From an uncultured Pseudomonadales bacterium (lineage in GTDB: Bacteria; Pseudomonadota; Gammaproteobacteria; Pseudomonadales; Porticoccaceae), in assembly GCA_937998635.1 (NCBI GenBank), contig CALLDA010000012.1, positions 1 through 16,130 on the forward strand: a DNA stretch of 16,130 nucleotides, in the 5' to 3' direction. Below are positions 7,698 through 14,988 of this stretch, one piece after another (the first letter of the stretch is position 1; each line of letters opens with the position of its first letter). The notes under the pieces are model-generated. The model ran no database searches. It saw nothing but the letters and a program-made list of their open reading frames with translations, and was not told the DNA's origin. The position numbers were made by a program, and so were the translations under genes.

Positions 7698-8054
7698 TTA
7701 GGCGGCAACACCATAAGCTTTGGCGGACTGGAGTAAGGCTAAACGATCTTTAGGTTCGATAGCGAGAATCTCACAGCCGATGCTTTGCTGTTTGGGTTTT
7801 TGCGCGTCGCGAACCTGCCATGCCACTCGGGTGCCTACCTGTATGGTCATCTGGCCGCGGGTGGGATGCGGGAAATCAATGGAAAAGATGCGTCGCGCCT
7901 GATGAGGCAGTGTTTGATTAGCAAACAGCATGAAGCCCCCGGTAGAAATGTTACCGATGTAGCCAATATCTGTGTTGCTGGCTAGATCGTGAGCCTTGGC
8001 CAGGGCCATATAGTTATTTCGCGGGGCGCGTTTAATATTAGTCAAGATAGTCAA
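7698..8054 (-). CDS. PilZ-domain protein
   Basis: This small single-domain protein has the PilZ signature GNISTGGF (about residues 33-40), preceded by KRAPR near the N-terminus. Canonical c-di-GMP binding uses RxxxR then (D/N)xSxxG. Here the first element is K-R-A-P-R, so the first Arg is replaced by Lys or shifted, and binding may be altered. The later VAWQVRDAQ...SIGCEILAIEP matches the end of the barrel. The start is uncertain: position 8054 is a TTG without Shine-Dalgarno. The frame stays open upstream to a stop at 8136, encoding a plausible charged stretch (KIKEFRYDLRKQLKYYL) but no ATG or GTG. The real start may be another TTG at 8045 or a rare codon. The likely role is a c-di-GMP effector or a degenerate relative. 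Confidence 0.75.
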   Translation of the reverse strand: MTILTNIKRAPRNNYMALAKAHDLASNTDIGYIGNISTGGFMLFANQTLPHQARRIFSIDFPHPTRGQMTIQVGTRVAWQVRDAQKPKQQSIGCEILAIEPKDRLALLQSAKAYGVAA

Positions 8055-8175
8055 ATAATACTTTAGTTGTTTGCGAAGATCATAACGAAACTCTTTGATT
8101 TTGCCAAGTTTATCCGCTGCTAATTTCGGGTCACCTTACCGCAACAGTCCTGAAGGTGGCCGCCGACAGAATCGT

Positions 8176-9633
8176 TTAACGAATCCTGTCATAGTGAGCG
8201 GTGGTGTGATGCACTCGCAGGGTAGTCAGAGATGATGTCAGAATTAACGTAGCTACCATACCGACCCAGAAACCTTCGACACCCAGCGGGGCTCCCCAAA
8301 GGTCGGTGAGGGCCAGTGAGTAAGATAAGGGAAAGCCAATTAACCAATAGCCCCCTATCGCTAGAACCAGGGTTATTCGGGTATCTTTGTAGCCCCTTAG
8401 CGCGCCGTTACCGCCAACGTTGATAGCATCAAAGACTCGAAAAGCGGCGGCATATATTAATAACAAGGCGGCCAGTTCCTGCACCGCTGGATCAGGAGAG
8501 AATAAGCTGGCAATCTGATGCCGAAAGATGATCACAAAGGATGCCTGAATAAGCGCCATCACGGTGGTCAGTGCAAGGCCAGTGAAGCAAATCTGCCGAG
8601 CGAGGGTCGAATTGCTTCGACCTAGTTCGTGGGCAGCCAAAACCGCAATCGCCTGGGAAATACCCATAGGCACCATAAACATCGCCCAGTCAAAATAAAT
8701 GGCTATAGAATGCCCGCTGATCACGACTGCACCCAGATGGGCAATAAATAAAGGGATAATCAGGAAGAAACCACCTTCGGCTAAAATAGCACCGCCGAGA
8801 GGTAAACCTACTCGCAGTGTCTCTTTGATACGCGCGAGGTCCAATTTAACTATCGTTGTTAGCAAGTGGTAACTGCGCAAGGGACTGGCAAAACGTGCAT
8901 ACCAGGTTTCCCCGGCAACAATAAACATCGACACGAACAAGGTAGCCCAACCGCATCCAGCTCCACCCAGGGCAGGTAATCCCCATTTGCCGAAGACCAG
9001 TGCGTAATCCAGTGGCAAGTTAATTAGCAAACCGAGTAGATTGAATATCATCGCCGGGCGTGCGTGCCCCATACTCTCGAAAGTGGTTCGATAGGCCATC
9101 ATAAAAGGCAGAAAAAAAGCCGCCCCGGCCATGGGCCAGAGATAGTCCAGGGCGATGGTTAATACCGCAGGCGAAGTATCAATCAGGGGCAAAGCAAGCA
9201 TTCCCAGCACAACCAGACCAGCGCAGAACAGACCCAGGGGCAGGCAGAGATACAGACAACTTTGGAACTGGCTGCGCAGGGACTTGAAATTACCCGCCCC
9301 AAAAAATTGACCAATGATTGGGCCATTGCCGAGCACGATACCTATCGTCAACATAATAGACAGGTTAAAAACCGCGCTGGCCAGTGACACCCCGGCGAGG
9401 TCATCGGTACTGAATTTTCCGGACATCACTATGTCCGTAATGCTCATGCCAACGATGGCCAACTGGCCAACCGTCACAGGCACGGCGAGACGCACCAGGT
9501 TTAGGATGGATTGGCGTCTGGTTTGCCCCGTGAGTTTTTGTTTTGGGGGTGCAGACGCGGCGTGTCCTGGTGGTTTATGAGGAGGTGTTTGCAAAGACGG
9601 GTGATTACCGATGGAAAGGGGCGCTATTTTCAA
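8176..9633 (-). CDS. MATE family efflux transporter, NorM-like
   Basis: This 485-residue inner-membrane protein has about 12 hydrophobic segments, as expected of multidrug and toxic-compound extrusion pumps driven by Na+ or H+. Family features are visible: a TM1 region ending MSITDIVMSG with D67 (place of NorM Asp36), IGQFFGAGN, FESMGHARPAM, and VFDAIN...GALRGYKDTR with D402 (place of NorM Asp371). The exported substrate is unknown. The assigned start is a TTG with no good Shine-Dalgarno. Before the first helix there is an unusual Pro-rich stretch of about 40 residues (TPPHKPPGH), so the true start may be further in. The gene is divergent from the glutamate-synthase-like gene, with only 52 bp between them. 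Confidence 0.85.
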   Translation of the reverse strand: MKIAPLSIGNHPSLQTPPHKPPGHAASAPPKQKLTGQTRRQSILNLVRLAVPVTVGQLAIVGMSITDIVMSGKFSTDDLAGVSLASAVFNLSIMLTIGIVLGNGPIIGQFFGAGNFKSLRSQFQSCLYLCLPLGLFCAGLVVLGMLALPLIDTSPAVLTIALDYLWPMAGAAFFLPFMMAYRTTFESMGHARPAMIFNLLGLLINLPLDYALVFGKWGLPALGGAGCGWATLFVSMFIVAGETWYARFASPLRSYHLLTTIVKLDLARIKETLRVGLPLGGAILAEGGFFLIIPLFIAHLGAVVISGHSIAIYFDWAMFMVPMGISQAIAVLAAHELGRSNSTLARQICFTGLALTTVMALIQASFVIIFRHQIASLFSPDPAVQELAALLLIYAAAFRVFDAINVGGNGALRGYKDTRITLVLAIGGYWLIGFPLSYSLALTDLWGAPLGVEGFWVGMVATLILTSSLTTLRVHHTTAHYDRIR

Positions 9634-9685
9634 TTATTTTGACGGTGACCACTAGCCAATTCCGAAATATTATCGAGGTGTATAG

Positions 9686-11212
9686 ATGGCGGAAATGAGC
9701 ATGACTATTTTTGGCTTCCTGTCAAAGCTGTTTGCATGGCTTATTCTGATTTTGATCGTATTTTGTGTGATCACTGTGATTCGCATGTACGTTGCAGATG
9801 TCCGGCAATCAAAGCACACCATTCGACGCAACTACCCCCTGGTCGGTCGCTTTCGTTATTTGTTTGAGCACCTGGGCCAGTTTTTTCGGCAGTACTTTTT
9901 TGCCATGGATAGAGAAGAGATGCCCTTTAATCGCGCCCAGCGATCATGGGTTTATCGTGCGGCAAAAAATGTCGATGGCACAGTGGCCTTTGGTTCTACG
10001 GTCAATACTCATCAACCCTGTACGGTTTTGTTCGTCACCCATCCTTTCCCAACGCTGGAGGAGGATTATGTCGAACCCAGCCCTCGAACCCTCGGCCCCC
10101 ATTGTCGAGAACCCTATGTCGCAGGCTCATTCTTCAATATCTCTGCAATGAGTTTTGGGGCCATATCTCGCCCGGCGGTACAGGCTCTATCCAGGGGTGC
10201 TGCAAAAGCTGGTTGTTGGATGAATACCGGGGAGGGCGGTTTGTCGAGCTATCACCTCGAAGGTGGATGCGACCTGGTTTTTCAGATCGGTACCGCAAAA
10301 TATGGCGTGCGGGATGAGCAGGGTAAGCTCGACGATCAAAAGCTGGCAGCCATCGCCGCTCATCCGCAGGTGAAAATGTTTGAAATAAAAATCAGCCAGG
10401 GTGCTAAACCGGGCAAAGGCGGGATTTTACCGGGTGTCAAAGTGACTGAGGAAATTGCTCAGACAAGAGGTATTCCCGCCGGAGAGGATTCCATAAGCCC
10501 TAACGGCCACACCGATATTAGAAGTGTTGATGAGCTGTTAGACAGTATCGCCCACATCAGGCAGGTCACTGGTAAGCCGGTCGGCTTCAAATTAGTGGTC
10601 GGCGGCACCCATTTTTTTGAAGACCTGTGCGCCGCGATTCTTGACCGGGGGATTGTTGAGTCAGCGCCTGACTTTATTACCATCGATAGTGGTGATGGCG
10701 GCACTGGCGCTGCCCCCCAAAGTCTGCTTGATCACGCAGGCCTGAATATTCGAGAAACCCTGGCCATGGTGATCGATAAGCTCAAAGAGCAGGGCTTAAA
10801 GGAAAGGATCGCCGTGATTGCCAGCGGCAAGTTAATCACCCCGGTAGATGTCGCCTGGGCCATGTGTGTCGGTGCCGATTTTGTCGTTTCGGCCCGTGGC
10901 CACATGTTTGCCCTGGGCTGTATTCAGGCCATGCAATGCAATAAAAACACCTGCCCCACAGGTGTGGCAACCCACGATCCTGAATTGCAAAAAGGTCTGG
11001 ATCCCACCGATAAAGCTGAGCGCGTAGCCAGTTACGTAAAAAATATGCAAAAGGAAGTGGGTACCATTGCCCACTCCTGCGGAGTAAGAGAGCCCAGGGA
11101 GCTAAGTCGCAGCCACGCGCGTATTGTTAGCGAGTTGGGACAATCGGTGCCCATGGATGTCTTCTATGCATCTGCTGCCCAGCAGAATCCGGTTTTTCCC
11201 GCTTCTCGTTAA
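9686..11212 (+). CDS. FMN-binding glutamate synthase family protein, membrane-anchored
   Basis: This 508-residue protein corresponds to the central FMN and Fe-S part of the glutamate synthase large subunit, without the amidotransferase or C-terminal domains. One hydrophobic helix at about residues 12-38 should anchor it in the inner membrane. Visible motifs are MSFGAIS, GEGGLS, KISQGAKPGKGG, and a late C412-x5-C418-x4-C423 (GCIQAMQCNKNTCPTGV), the arrangement that holds the [3Fe-4S] cluster in GltB. TIDSGDGGTGAAP and SGKLITPVDVAWA fit the FMN barrel. It lacks its own glutaminase, so ammonia, another donor, or an unrelated redox reaction are possible. The ATG is preceded by GAGG. The downstream DoxX gene is 286 bp away, so co-transcription is not assured. 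Confidence 0.88.
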   Translation: MAEMSMTIFGFLSKLFAWLILILIVFCVITVIRMYVADVRQSKHTIRRNYPLVGRFRYLFEHLGQFFRQYFFAMDREEMPFNRAQRSWVYRAAKNVDGTVAFGSTVNTHQPCTVLFVTHPFPTLEEDYVEPSPRTLGPHCREPYVAGSFFNISAMSFGAISRPAVQALSRGAAKAGCWMNTGEGGLSSYHLEGGCDLVFQIGTAKYGVRDEQGKLDDQKLAAIAAHPQVKMFEIKISQGAKPGKGGILPGVKVTEEIAQTRGIPAGEDSISPNGHTDIRSVDELLDSIAHIRQVTGKPVGFKLVVGGTHFFEDLCAAILDRGIVESAPDFITIDSGDGGTGAAPQSLLDHAGLNIRETLAMVIDKLKEQGLKERIAVIASGKLITPVDVAWAMCVGADFVVSARGHMFALGCIQAMQCNKNTCPTGVATHDPELQKGLDPTDKAERVASYVKNMQKEVGTIAHSCGVREPRELSRSHARIVSELGQSVPMDVFYASAAQQNPVFPASR

Positions 11213-11264
11213 GTGAGCCTCGTTAAGGGAGCCTGGTTGAGCCAGTTTTTCGTTGACCGAGCCC
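11207..11264 (+). repeat. Degenerate 14-bp tandem repeat at gene end
   Basis: The unit CGTTAAGTGAGCCT (11207-11220) starts in the last sense codon and contains the stop of the preceding gene. It is followed directly by CGTTAAGGGAGCCT (13 of 14 identical). A shortened copy, GGTTGAGCC, and a diverged copy, CGTTGACCGAGCCC (11251-11264), follow. Weaker GAGCCT echoes continue to about 11290. The rest of the 286-bp gap holds no gene. Confidence 0.65.
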
Positions 11265-11498
11265 CTGCTAAGTGAGGTGATAACGAGCCTCTGTCTAGCG
11301 CTTGTTTAATGACAGGTGCGCAGGCCAGTCATCACTGAGAATTCATTCACCACCTTTCGAAGGGAATTTTTCCGACTGGTGCTTCTCTAACGGCGTGACG
11401 CTATCTTTAAACTTGCTTTTATAAAGGTTTGAAATAGCAAATTTAATTCGCAGAGTTTTGCTGCGTGTTTTATTTCCCGCCGCTGGAGAGAACTACCG

Positions 11499-12161
11499 AT
11501 GAACAGTATCGTGACACTTTATACAAATTTTCACCGCGCTAGATTTTCGCGCCTGCAATATCTTGATGGTCTGGCACCGCTGCTGCTTAGACTGATTCTC
11601 GCCCCGGTGATGATTGCAGCGGGCTGGCACAAATTCCACAACTTTGAAGACATGGTGTCCTGGTTTGGTAATGCCGACTGGGGTTTGGGCTTGCCTGCGC
11701 CGGTGCTGATGGTCTTTCTTGCGGCGTTCTCAGAATTGGTCGGTGGTTTGGCTTTGTTGATCGGCCTGGCGGTGCGCTGGTTTGCCATCCCTTTAATGGT
11801 GTCAATGCTGGTCGCTGCCGCATCTGTACATTGGCAACATGGTTGGTTTGCTATTGCGCCCGGCAATCCCGAGACCAGCACCGCCAAAGTCTTAGCGGAT
11901 GTGGGTATTCCAGCTGCAAAACGCAGTCTCGAAAATAGTGTCGGGGTGGGCGAACGGGTCAGTGCCGCCAAATCAATTTTGCGCGAGCATGGCAATTACG
12001 ACTGGCTGAGCGAAAAAGGCAGCTTCGTGGTGTTAAATAACGGCATCGAGTTTGCAGCCACCTATTTTGTGATGTTGCTGAGTTTGTTGTTTTCTGGCGG
12101 CGGCCGCTACTTTAGCCTCGACTATTGGCTTAAGCGCGCCTTGTGGAAAGGTGCTGATTGA
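11499..12161 (+). CDS. DoxX family membrane protein
   Basis: This 220-residue protein has the four-helix DoxX pattern: LLRLILAPVMIAAGWHKF (first helix, with a conserved H-K pair), LMVFLAAFSELVGGLALLIG, WFAIPLMVSMLVAAASVHW and, after a long insert, EFAATYFVMLLSLLFSGGGRYFSLDYW. DoxX members are about 130-150 residues. Here a hydrophilic segment of about 70 residues (roughly 115-185, with APGNPETSTA and LREHGNYDWLSEKGSF) separates the third and fourth helices. I recall this longer form in marine gammaproteobacteria. The function is unknown; redox or thiosulfate-related roles are known only for distant relatives. GGAG lies 10 nt before the ATG. Confidence 0.8.
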   Translation: MNSIVTLYTNFHRARFSRLQYLDGLAPLLLRLILAPVMIAAGWHKFHNFEDMVSWFGNADWGLGLPAPVLMVFLAAFSELVGGLALLIGLAVRWFAIPLMVSMLVAAASVHWQHGWFAIAPGNPETSTAKVLADVGIPAAKRSLENSVGVGERVSAAKSILREHGNYDWLSEKGSFVVLNNGIEFAATYFVMLLSLLFSGGGRYFSLDYWLKRALWKGAD

Positions 12162-12271
12162 TCTTGTTCGAGCCGTTAACTATCTGAGCCATTCACGATC
12201 AATGAACAATAAGCACTGAATTCCGGTTCGTGTCGGGCCGCTCCTGCCTTAGCGAGTGGATTATCATGCTG

Positions 12272-12280
12272 TGCTATACT
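12272..12280 (+). promoter_or_regulatory. Extended -10 promoter of rhlB
   Basis: TGCTATACT matches an extended -10 (TGN-TATAAT type), with no recognisable -35 at the proper distance. It is followed by GC-rich CCGCGCC, a discriminator typical of growth-rate or stringently controlled promoters. A transcript from here would have a leader of about 125 nt before the helicase ATG at 12414. Confidence 0.55.
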
Positions 12281-12413
12281 CCGCGCCTTTTGATTTTGGC
12301 TCGATTGTTTTTGAGTCAGCTGATTCGATCCAAGCCGCCAATTTTCTGGCAGCTACCAACTTTTTAAAACTTTTAAATAGTACCGACAGGGTATTCAGGA
12401 ACCGAGTTAACCT

Positions 12414-13763
12414 ATGAGTGAAGCGCAGCAAAACAACACATCGCAAGATGCCGAGGGCAAAAAAACAGGGCCCAGGCGCGGTCGTCGCGGTGGTCGGGGG
12501 CGTAGAAGTGGGGGCGGTAACAGGGACAGTAGTCAAGGGAACAGAGCCGCCACGTGGTCCCTTGAACAATTTCAGGTTGAACCCGAGGCGGGCAAATTGC
12601 GTTTTCACGACCTGGATTTGCCCGATACCTTAATGCACGGCATCGCTGATCTGGGTTTTAAGTATTGCTCGCCGATTCAGGCTCAATCCCTGCCCTACAC
12701 CCTGCGCGGTAACGACGTCGTCGGTAAAGCTCAAACCGGCACCGGCAAAACCGCCGCATTTTTAATCACCATTATTGATGATCTGCTCAAACACCCCATC
12801 GAGCATGAGCGCTATGCTGGTGAGGCCCGCTCTCTGGTCATCGCTCCGACTCGTGAGCTGGTCATGCAGATCGCCGATGATGCTCGGGGTCTGACCAAAT
12901 ATACCGGCCTCAATGTCCATACGTTGGTGGGCGGTATGGATTACGACAAGCAGCGCCGGCACCTCGACGAAAAACTGTGCGATATTCTCGTAGCGACTCC
13001 GGGCCGTTTGATCGATTTCTGTGGCAGCAAAGATGTTTATCTCGACAGGGTTGAGGTTATGGTCATTGACGAGGCCGACCGCATGTTAGATATGGGCTTT
13101 ATCCCCCAGGTGCGCCGTATTGTTCGCTTGACCCCGAGAAAAGAAGAGCGCCAAACCCTGTTGTTTTCCGCTACCTTCACGCCCGAAGTTGTCAGCCTTG
13201 TCGAGCAGTGGACCCAGGACTCAACAACGATTGAGATCGAGCCAGATCGAATTGCGACCGATTCAGTCAACCAGAAAATATATATCACCCAAACCCGCAA
13301 GAAGCGCGACCTGCTCGCCAACATCTTGCGCAGCGAAGAAGTCGAGAGCGTTATCGTCTTTGCCAATCGTCGTGACCAGTGCCGTCACCTACAGGAATTT
13401 CTGGGTAAGGCCGGTTTCAGTGTTGGGCTATTGTCGGGTGAGGTCGCTCAGAACAAACGTGTAAGAACGCTGGATGATTTTAAGTCCGGAAAAATCAAAG
13501 TGCTGGTAGCCACCGATGTGGCCGGACGCGGCATTCATATCGATGGCATTAGCCACGTGATCAATTTCACCCTGCCCGAAGAACCCGAAGATTACGTACA
13601 CCGTATCGGCCGTACTGGTCGCGCCGGTAAAACCGGAACCTCCATCAGCTTCGCCTGTGAAGACGATGCGTTTTTGCTGGAACCTATTGGCGAATTGCTG
13701 GGCGAAAAGGTCGAATGTGAACAGCCACCTGAAGAATTACTGGTCGAATATCGGCCCAGTTAA
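12414..13763 (+). CDS. rhlB: DEAD-box ATP-dependent RNA helicase RhlB-like
   Basis: This 449-residue protein has all helicase motifs in order: an upstream Phe and PIQAQSLP (Q motif), AQTGTGKT (106-113), PTRELVMQI, TPGR, DEAD (219-222), SAT (252-254), VIVFANRRDQ, ATDVAGRGIHI and HRIGRTGR (396-403). It unwinds RNA with ATP. RhlB proteins work in the RNase E degradosome in gammaproteobacteria; RhlB rather than RhlE or SrmB is my best reading from overall resemblance to Pseudomonas-type RhlB. The first 60 residues are Arg/Gly-rich and low complexity (RRGRRGGRGRRSGGG), likely a disordered RNA-binding tail, and the C-terminus is short and acidic. The Shine-Dalgarno is weak: AGGA, 13 nt before the ATG. 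Confidence 0.85.
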   Translation: MSEAQQNNTSQDAEGKKTGPRRGRRGGRGRRSGGGNRDSSQGNRAATWSLEQFQVEPEAGKLRFHDLDLPDTLMHGIADLGFKYCSPIQAQSLPYTLRGNDVVGKAQTGTGKTAAFLITIIDDLLKHPIEHERYAGEARSLVIAPTRELVMQIADDARGLTKYTGLNVHTLVGGMDYDKQRRHLDEKLCDILVATPGRLIDFCGSKDVYLDRVEVMVIDEADRMLDMGFIPQVRRIVRLTPRKEERQTLLFSATFTPEVVSLVEQWTQDSTTIEIEPDRIATDSVNQKIYITQTRKKRDLLANILRSEEVESVIVFANRRDQCRHLQEFLGKAGFSVGLLSGEVAQNKRVRTLDDFKSGKIKVLVATDVAGRGIHIDGISHVINFTLPEEPEDYVHRIGRTGRAGKTGTSISFACEDDAFLLEPIGELLGEKVECEQPPEELLVEYRPS

Positions 13764-13780
13764 TCTGCTTGTGTGATGAG

Positions 13781-13829
13781 CTCGCGCACCTCGACCCTGT
13801 AGATAAAGCTCGGGTGCCCAATGCGCGAG
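13781..13829. other. Long imperfect hairpin downstream of rhlB
   Basis: CTCGCGCA (13781-13788) pairs with TGCGCGAG (13822-13829), and inside it ACCC (13794-13797) pairs with GGGT (13812-13815). No T-run follows, so it is not a standard intrinsic terminator. It could be a Rho-dependent or processing hairpin at the 3' end of the rhlB mRNA. The remaining gap to 13988 shows nothing else. Confidence 0.5.
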
Positions 13830-13988
13830 ACTTGATTAGATCGTCGAGAACGATGGCTTTAGCACCGTGTAATAACTAGGTGAACTTTCCGAGCCCATAC
13901 CGCCTAATAGCCAGTTTGTTATTCATAATTCCATCCAGTGCACTTCGCAATATTACGTTTGAGTTAACTTTATAAGGAGTATCTTGTA

Positions 13989-14255
13989 GTGCAGGACAAA
14001 ACTAGCGTAGTGGTTGGCTACATAAACCAGGTAAAAACACGCTGCACGTTCAATGCAGCGGCTAAAGCCTTAGGTATTACACCACAAGCGCTAAAAAAGC
14101 AGCTAGGTGAGCCGCGCCCAGAAATCTCCTGGTTTGTTAGCCCAACATCAGGCGAGCCAATGCGTTACACCGACAGCCAGAAACATCCTGAGCTTTATCG
14201 CACTACACGGATTATCACATCAGAAAAGGTACTAAAACGTAATCTTGAACTGTAA
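13989..14255 (+). CDS. Small conserved hypothetical protein with HTH-like segment
   Basis: This 88-residue protein starts with GTG. AAGGAG (13974-13979), 9 nt upstream, supports this start, and the nearby TTG is followed at once by a stop. Residues about 20-40 (CTFNAAAKALGITPQALKKQ) look like a helix-turn-helix. The later SWFVSPTSGEPMRYTDSQKHPELYRTTRIITS resembles small uncharacterised proteobacterial proteins with a similar SWVV...TGxPxGYT...HPEL pattern. A DNA-binding role is a guess from the HTH-like part. It lies between the core gene rhlB and the cassette remnant and converges on the antitoxin gene. It could be the first core gene at the border or a separate insertion. Confidence 0.7.
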   Translation: MQDKTSVVVGYINQVKTRCTFNAAAKALGITPQALKKQLGEPRPEISWFVSPTSGEPMRYTDSQKHPELYRTTRIITSEKVLKRNLEL

Positions 14256-14273
14256 AAAAGTCAGCAATATGAG

Positions 14274-14312
14274 GTTTTCGATTGTTTCCACTTCGTTTAA
14301 ATAGTCGAAAAC
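14274..14312. repeat. Inverted repeat between convergent genes
   Basis: GTTTTCGA (14274-14281) and TCGAAAAC (14305-14312) form an 8-bp stem with a 23-nt loop. It lies between the plus-strand HTH-like gene and the minus-strand antitoxin and may help end transcription. It has no clear T-run. Confidence 0.4.
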
Positions 14313-14317
14313 GACAC

Positions 14318-14364
14318 GCGCTAAGCAGCATGTTTTTACGTCCGCTTAAGCTAATTGTTAGCCC
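14318..14364 (-). repeat. Partial attC (R''-L'' half) at the distal cassette end
   Basis: On the minus strand GGCTAAC, a 9-nt spacer (AATTAGCTT) and AAGCGG match the R''-spacer-L'' half of known attC sites such as that of aadA1 (TAACAATTCGTTC then AAGCCG, from memory). A weak partner, GCTGCTT, lies at 14323-14329, but no GTTRRRY-type R' box follows. The site therefore looks truncated. The antitoxin stop codon TAA lies inside GGCTAAC. Confidence 0.5.
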
Positions 14365-14576
14365 ATTCTTGAGTCCTTAACTGCTGATAGAATATTTGCA
14401 GTAGTTGCTTTAGTTTTTATCCCAGGGACATCAAATGGTGATACGGCCTTACCCTTTTTTGATTTTAAAGAAAATATAGTTCCATCTCTTCGACGTATTT
14501 CAACTTCCTCTTTTTGTGCGAGCAATAAGAGTTTGGATAGATTTTGACGTGCTTCTGAGTAAGTAAATACTTTCAT
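14358..14576 (-). CDS. Phd/YefM-family antitoxin
   Basis: This 72-residue protein begins MKVFTYSEARQNLSKLL, the usual start of Phd/YefM antitoxins (N-terminal DNA-binding, dimerising fold). EIRRRDGTIFSL follows, then a flexible toxin-binding tail (PFDVPGIKTKATTANILSAVKDSR). It should neutralise the PIN toxin encoded just upstream and repress the shared promoter. It is the second gene of the pair: the toxin stop and antitoxin ATG are 4 nt apart, and the GGAG that initiates it lies in the last toxin codons, so translation is probably coupled. Its stop codon overlaps an attC-like R'' box. The A/T-rich composition differs from the flanking core genes. Confidence 0.85.
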   Translation of the reverse strand: MKVFTYSEARQNLSKLLLLAQKEEVEIRRRDGTIFSLKSKKGKAVSPFDVPGIKTKATTANILSAVKDSRMG

Positions 14577-14580
14577 TTGA

Positions 14581-14970
14581 TTACTCCAATATTTTAATAT
14601 TTAGCTGTTTTGCTACTTTTTTGATGCCTTTATCAAGTGTAAGCAAAGGACATGAATGGTTGATTGCGCACTGTAAGAAATATGCGTCATATGCATAGAT
14701 ATTAAAATCTATTGCCAATTGTAAGGCTTGGGCAATATCTACGCTCATTAACCTTATAGGGATAGAATTAATAGACTTTTGTGCCTGCAATGATTCTTTG
14801 TGCGTTATCTGCTTTCTTTTTATCATTGCAGATAAGGCATTGCCTACCTCATATGGCAGTATCTCTGGGGCAATTGCATCATTTCCTGATGTGAGCTGAA
14901 CGATATTATCTTTTTCTGGCTCATTAAAAATAACGGCTAATAATATATTTGTATCTGAGACTATATCCAT
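14581..14970 (-). CDS. vapC: PIN-domain toxin (VapC-like ribonuclease)
   Basis: This 129-residue PIN domain has its acidic residues in place: D6 in SDTN, E41 in PYEVGNAL, D95 in AYDAYFL and D113 in LTLDKG. These bind Mg2+/Mn2+ in VapC ribonucleases, which usually cut tRNA or rRNA. The target is not known here. Length is typical. It is the first gene of a two-gene unit with a Phd/YefM antitoxin; most vapBC operons put the antitoxin first. The ATG at 14970 has no Shine-Dalgarno and lies 7 nt after a good -10 box, so a leaderless transcript is predicted. It is A/T-rich relative to neighbours, in line with cassette transfer. Confidence 0.85.
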   Translation of the reverse strand: MDIVSDTNILLAVIFNEPEKDNIVQLTSGNDAIAPEILPYEVGNALSAMIKRKQITHKESLQAQKSINSIPIRLMSVDIAQALQLAIDFNIYAYDAYFLQCAINHSCPLLTLDKGIKKVAKQLNIKILE

Positions 14971-14976
14971 GCAGAC

Positions 14977-14988
14977 AATTGTACAATT
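14977..14988. promoter_or_regulatory. Palindromic operator over the -10 box
   Basis: AATTGTACAATT is a perfect 12-bp palindrome covering the whole -10 element of the toxin promoter. It is a likely binding site for the antitoxin or the toxin-antitoxin complex, since Phd/YefM systems autoregulate through palindromes. This role is inferred. Confidence 0.55.

Noticed and set aside
12264..12608. 114-codon minus-strand open frame opposite the rhlB start
   Set aside because: It is a shadow of the Arg/Gly-rich N-terminal coding region and the leader, with Thr/Pro runs caused by the reverse complement of GC-rich codons.
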